A stretch of 11,430 nt of DNA, from assembly GCA_028565635.1 (NCBI GenBank), contig JAOXYB010042527.1, positions 1,349 through 12,778 of the forward strand. The letters run 5' to 3'. This document shows, piece by piece, positions 8,607 through 11,430 of the stretch. This DNA is from Phoronis ovalis (taxonomy: Eukaryota; Phoronida; Phoronidae). The stretch's first letter is position 1. The number at the start of each line of letters is the position of its first letter. The notes beneath the pieces are model-generated. The model did not search any database and was not told the origin of the DNA. It saw only the letters and a list, made by a program, of their open reading frames with translations. Both the position numbers and the translations under genes were made by a program.

Positions 8607-9430
8607 TAGACCTATAAAATATTCAATCTTGAAAAAGCTAACAAGCTTCCCTTTGAAATTGTTCACAACAAATTTTGCAAATACATAATGGGATGCAGCA
8701 AATCGACCAGTGGCAATAAAGGCTGAACTAGGTTCATAAAGGGTATGCTCAATTACTGGAGCAGAGTAGCTAAGTTGCCTAACCATCATAGATTAGCTAA
8801 ACAGGCTTACCTTCAAGAGGTAAAAAATAGCACCAATTTGATACTGTTAATAAGGAAGTGTCTTACCGACAATAATTTACGCATGGCTTGGGTCACTGAA
8901 GAGTTAACTGAACATGAACTCAGTATTGTTCTAAGTGGAGTTAAGCAAATCTATGACAAAGAGTTCACTATTGAAATAAACAGGGAAGACTCTAAACTTA
9001 GGACCTACAAACTATTTAAGACAGAAATAAAACCCGAGTTGTATACATCATCAATACTTGGTAAATTTAAATACCGAATCCTGACAAAATTTAGAGTCAG
9101 TAACCATGATCTAGAGATTGAACATGGCAGATGGGCTAAACCAAAAATCCTAGCAAGTGAACGGTATTGTAAATTCTGTCACAATTTAATAGAGGATGAG
9201 GTACATTTTGTAACTAAATGTCCAAAGTACGATATTCCAAGAAAAACAATGTATGATAACATCAAAACCATTATTCCAAATCTCTCTCACGTAGATGGAA
9301 AAGATGCTTTTTCTTTACTCTTTACAAACACTAATTTATTGACCACTTCCGATCGAACTGCTGATTAGCATGTTTCCTCGGTAAAGCAGTTTCCATCCGC
9401 GCTGAATTATTGAAAGCAGCAGCATCATAA
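8607..9430 (+). pseudogene. LINE reverse transcriptase C-terminal region, frameshifted
   Basis: The relic is read in several frames. At 8610-8708 it reads KIFNLEKANKLPFEIVHNKF followed by CKYIMGCSKST. It then shifts to VAIKAELGS and a stop (about 8711-8740), and continues as an intact 207-codon frame from MLNYWSRVAKLPNHH (8745-9368). After the TAG at 9366 a last shift gives ACFLGKAVSIRAELLKAAAS and a TAA at 9428-9430. These blocks follow the usual order in invertebrate LINE ORF2 C-termini. The 207-codon part contains YRILTKFRVSNHDLEIEHGR and a C-x2-C-x8-H-x4-C cluster (CKFC...H...C, codons 9168-9221), a putative zinc-binding motif seen at the end of such proteins. The breaks mean it is inactive. 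Identification is by family pattern, not a search. Confidence 0.82.
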
Positions 9431-9650
9431 GTCTAAGTTTTATATATACTGTTGTAATATTCATGTACTTGTACATTATATTAGTTGCATTTATAGTCTG
9501 TTTGTTATATGTTGTTAGTTTGTAAAATAGATTAACAATGTATTTTTTATTTAATTTGTAATTTAAGTTTGTATTGTTTTTTTGATTTAATTTTGACCAT
9601 ACAGGTAAGATTTTCTGTTCGTCAATAAATAATAATAATAATATATATAA
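8607..9650 (+). mobile_element. 5'-truncated LINE (non-LTR retrotransposon), 3' end
   Basis: The element consists of the C-terminal part of a reverse transcriptase ORF (8607-9430), then about 200 nt of 3' UTR, and ends in a short repeated tail, AATAAATAATAATAATAAT (about 9624-9645), as many non-LTR elements do instead of poly(A). Endonuclease and the reverse transcriptase core are missing, which is typical 5' truncation. I cannot fix the clade (CR1-, L2- or RTE-like). The 5' boundary is set where recognisable protein similarity begins and may lie further left. No clear target site duplication was found by eye. Confidence 0.8.
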
Positions 9651-10049
9651 AGATAATTTTTACCAAGTTTCAGCTTTATAGGCGCAGGAGTTTTGACTTT
9701 TTTTGAAAATTAAAATTTGAAAAACAAGTTTTTCACAAAATGGATGCTTATCAGACCACGAGAATTATTTTCAACTTTTTGTCTTAGGATTCATTAACAT
9801 TAAGATATAACCTAGCTTTGCAAAATGCATACTTTTACATACCTATATCTTTATTTTGATTATGAAAATTTATAGAAAGTTATAGTGAAATAACATTATC
9901 TGCTGCCCTTAAAATGTAATAGTTTTCTTTACTTTGACAATGTACTACAAATGTTATAAACAGATGTGTGAATTATTAATACTAATATTAATAAAATAAT
10001 TTAGTTTTTAAGTGTTGTGTACCATATATATACTTCAGTATAGATGCAG
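9651..10049. other. Non-coding stretch between the LINE and the SHP2 relic
   Basis: AT-rich, with no coding content. The segment at 9831-9895 resembles 4688-4756 in the last SHP2 intron, including the shared block ATTTTGATTATGAAAA. The part near 9655-9780 reads like an old dispersed repeat, but I cannot assign it. Confidence 0.6.
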
Positions 10050-10341
10050 GCATTGAAAATTTATATCTCCACGCAAGATTGCCTCACTCTACAACAGTAG
10101 ATGGAGAATGGCAAGGCAAGAAAGTTCATGAGTCATCGTAATGACAAAGAATACTGGAAGACTGCGAAAACTGGACATCCTCAATACCTGAACCTGAAAA
10201 AATGTACCTACTCCAACTGAGCATCCCCATCAGTCATTACTCTCAAGTGATCTCCCCTTTAAATTACATCAGCCAAAAACCTTGCCTGCTGATGACATCC
10301 TTATAGTCTATGAGACAAAACCATTGACTCTGCTCTTTTAA
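10050..10341 (+). pseudogene. Decayed intronless SHP2 copy: exon A joined to tail
   Basis: At 10050-10170 the DNA aligns with SHP2 exon A (276-425). Shared blocks include TACAACAGT, GGAGAATGG, a CAAGAAA-like stretch, TCATCGT and ATGACAA, and it begins YISTQDCL against YIATQGCL. It follows an acceptor-like GCAG (10046-10049). Frameshifts, deletions and stops destroy the frame. Right after it, where exon B would come in a spliced copy, the sequence resembles the tail instead: TGHPQYLNLK (10170-10199) against TGRDYTNIK, then a shifted frame from 10216 ending DDILIVYETKP...F and TAA (10339-10341), against VYENTIP. The two tyrosine codons lie 124 nt apart, against 44 codons in the parent. Exons B to E are absent. 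The exon A match is strong; the tail match is weaker and rests on order and spacing. Confidence 0.68.
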
Positions 10342-11217
10342 GGTACACCGTTATACATGTCACGAATATGTAATGTTGGAAAAAATATCACTATTAAATT
10401 TTATTACAAATATAATATTGTCTTCCATTATCTATGAAATACAGTGTTAATTAAGTGCTTCTAAGAATTGTACTTATTGATTTGTTCCATTTATTCCTTT
10501 GCTAAGAACAATACAGTTTGTGATGCTAATTTCAGTAGGTGCAATATCGATGTTATAAATCTGTCTAATGGTCCCCCGTCTAATCCCCCAACTGTGTGTA
10601 TGAATGCCACTTGTTAGACCATTGACAATGTTGACACATGTATAATTATGATGTTGAAGCCCAATGTTAAATTTGTTATTGATTCATTTTTTTCTGTGAA
10701 CTTCTGAAGTTGTATGTACATGATGAGTTGGTTTTAAGAAAAGTTTTTGTAATTTCAAATTATAGACTTTTGCATGGCAAAAATGGTAATGGTCAAATTG
10801 TTTCCATGCAAAATGCCAAGATCCAGTGAATGCATAGCCAATATTTCTTACTGAAACATTATAATTGTCTTAATTATGAATACCAATTATGCAAATTTCA
10901 GGGCATTTAAACAAAACCATGCATAAAGAAATGTTATTTTAAATCAGTTATTACTAGAATTTCTTTCGAAATTACACTAACAGACATGCAATACAACTGT
11001 TAATATATACAGATCAGTTAATATTATAATTTGTATCAAATTAAACTAACAAACATTGTGCAATGGCTAATATATAGTTTAGTACAAGTAGTGTGATTGG
11101 TACTAAAAGGCAAGCTGTAGAATATATTTGGAGCCTTTGCAAAGCAATAAACTATGTGAAAAAAAATGTTTTAGTGCAGTCTGTAATCAACTATATTATA
11201 CTTTACGCACGCCTATT
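10342..11217. other. Non-coding stretch, probably including the 3' UTR of the - strand gene
   Basis: AT-rich, with no coding region supported on either strand. The + open frame at 11093-11320 is opposite the - strand frame and looks like its shadow. A TTTATT at about 10490-10495 would be AATAAA on the - strand and could end the gene entering from the right. C-run patches occur near 10570-10590. Confidence 0.6.
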
Positions 11218-11430
11218 TCAATGGCATCCTGTATATAATTCCAAGGACTCTGTGTTGTTTATCATCATTTTCCTAGACCTTTCAGCATATTCATCAATAA
11301 TTTTTTGTGTTTCTTCTTGACTCATATGTTCGAAAGCAGGGACATCTTCAGGAATAGCCAAAATTGGTGGCAAAATCATGCAAGCAACAACTACGCCATA
11401 AAGCAAAGTTTTGTTAAAAAGTTCTTTTAA
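11218..11430 (-). CDS. Partial open frame with membrane segment or signal peptide, unknown family
   Basis: On the - strand the frame is open from the window edge (11430) to TGA at 11218-11220: 70 codons, with the true start or an upstream exon outside. It begins LKELFNKTLLYGVVVACMIL, a hydrophobic run of about 17 residues that ends PPILA. Next come an acidic EDVPAFEHMSQEE and an amphipathic charged helix (QKIIDEYAERSRKMM), with an N-x-T sequon near the end and a C-terminus of LYTGCH. The residue mix looks like a real protein, unlike nearby chance frames. It could be a small single-pass membrane protein or the start of a secreted one. I do not recognise the family. The coding part could also end earlier at a splice donor-like AAG/GTCTAG. 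It would be convergent with SHP2. Confidence 0.5.
   Translation of the reverse strand, partial: LKELFNKTLLYGVVVACMILPPILAIPEDVPAFEHMSQEETQKIIDEYAERSRKMMINNTESLELYTGCH

Noticed and set aside
8352-8789. 145-codon - strand open frame
   Set aside because: It lies opposite the LINE relic and AT-rich flank, is rich in Phe, Leu and Ser from A/T runs, and has no recognisable domain. The + strand explains its right half.

Overview
The window is strongly AT-rich animal DNA. Genes are split by introns with standard GT...AG borders, and the non-coding part holds decayed repeats and a broken non-LTR retrotransposon. The one gene I recognise with certainty is the 3' half of an SHP2-type protein tyrosine phosphatase (vertebrate PTPN11, fly corkscrew), on the + strand. 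Base composition, intron style and the LINE type suggest an invertebrate, perhaps a mollusc. The species is a guess; the gene identity is not.

Layout. 1-104: a 26-bp minisatellite at the window edge. 276-5101: seven coding exons of the SHP2 gene (276-425, 2008-2154, 2760-2923, 3284-3351, 3635-3786, 4545-4669, 5023-5101). Together they encode 294 residues from the middle of the phosphatase domain to the stop codon. They carry the WPD loop, the [10 protein letters not shown] active site, the Q loop and a tail with two conserved tyrosines (YTNIKY and VYEN). The SH2 domains and the start lie to the left, outside the window. The first visible intron holds a degenerate tandem array of about 150-bp units (about 745-1434). 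5102-8606: 3' UTR and intergenic DNA with several AATAAA signals, two strong hairpins (6719-6761 and 6942-6978) and a small fold-back block (7269-7424). 8607-9650: the 5'-truncated, frameshifted 3' end of a LINE, with an AATAAT-type tail. 10050-10341: an intronless decayed copy of the SHP2 gene. Exon-1-like sequence is followed directly by tail-like sequence, with the catalytic exons missing. 11218-11430: on the - strand, the 3' end of an open frame with a membrane segment, running off the right edge.

The main points beyond the SHP2 gene are the unannotated SHP2 relic about 5 kb downstream of its parent, the LINE just upstream of that relic, and the two hairpins. I see no rRNA, tRNA or CRISPR, and no evidence of a novel multi-gene system.
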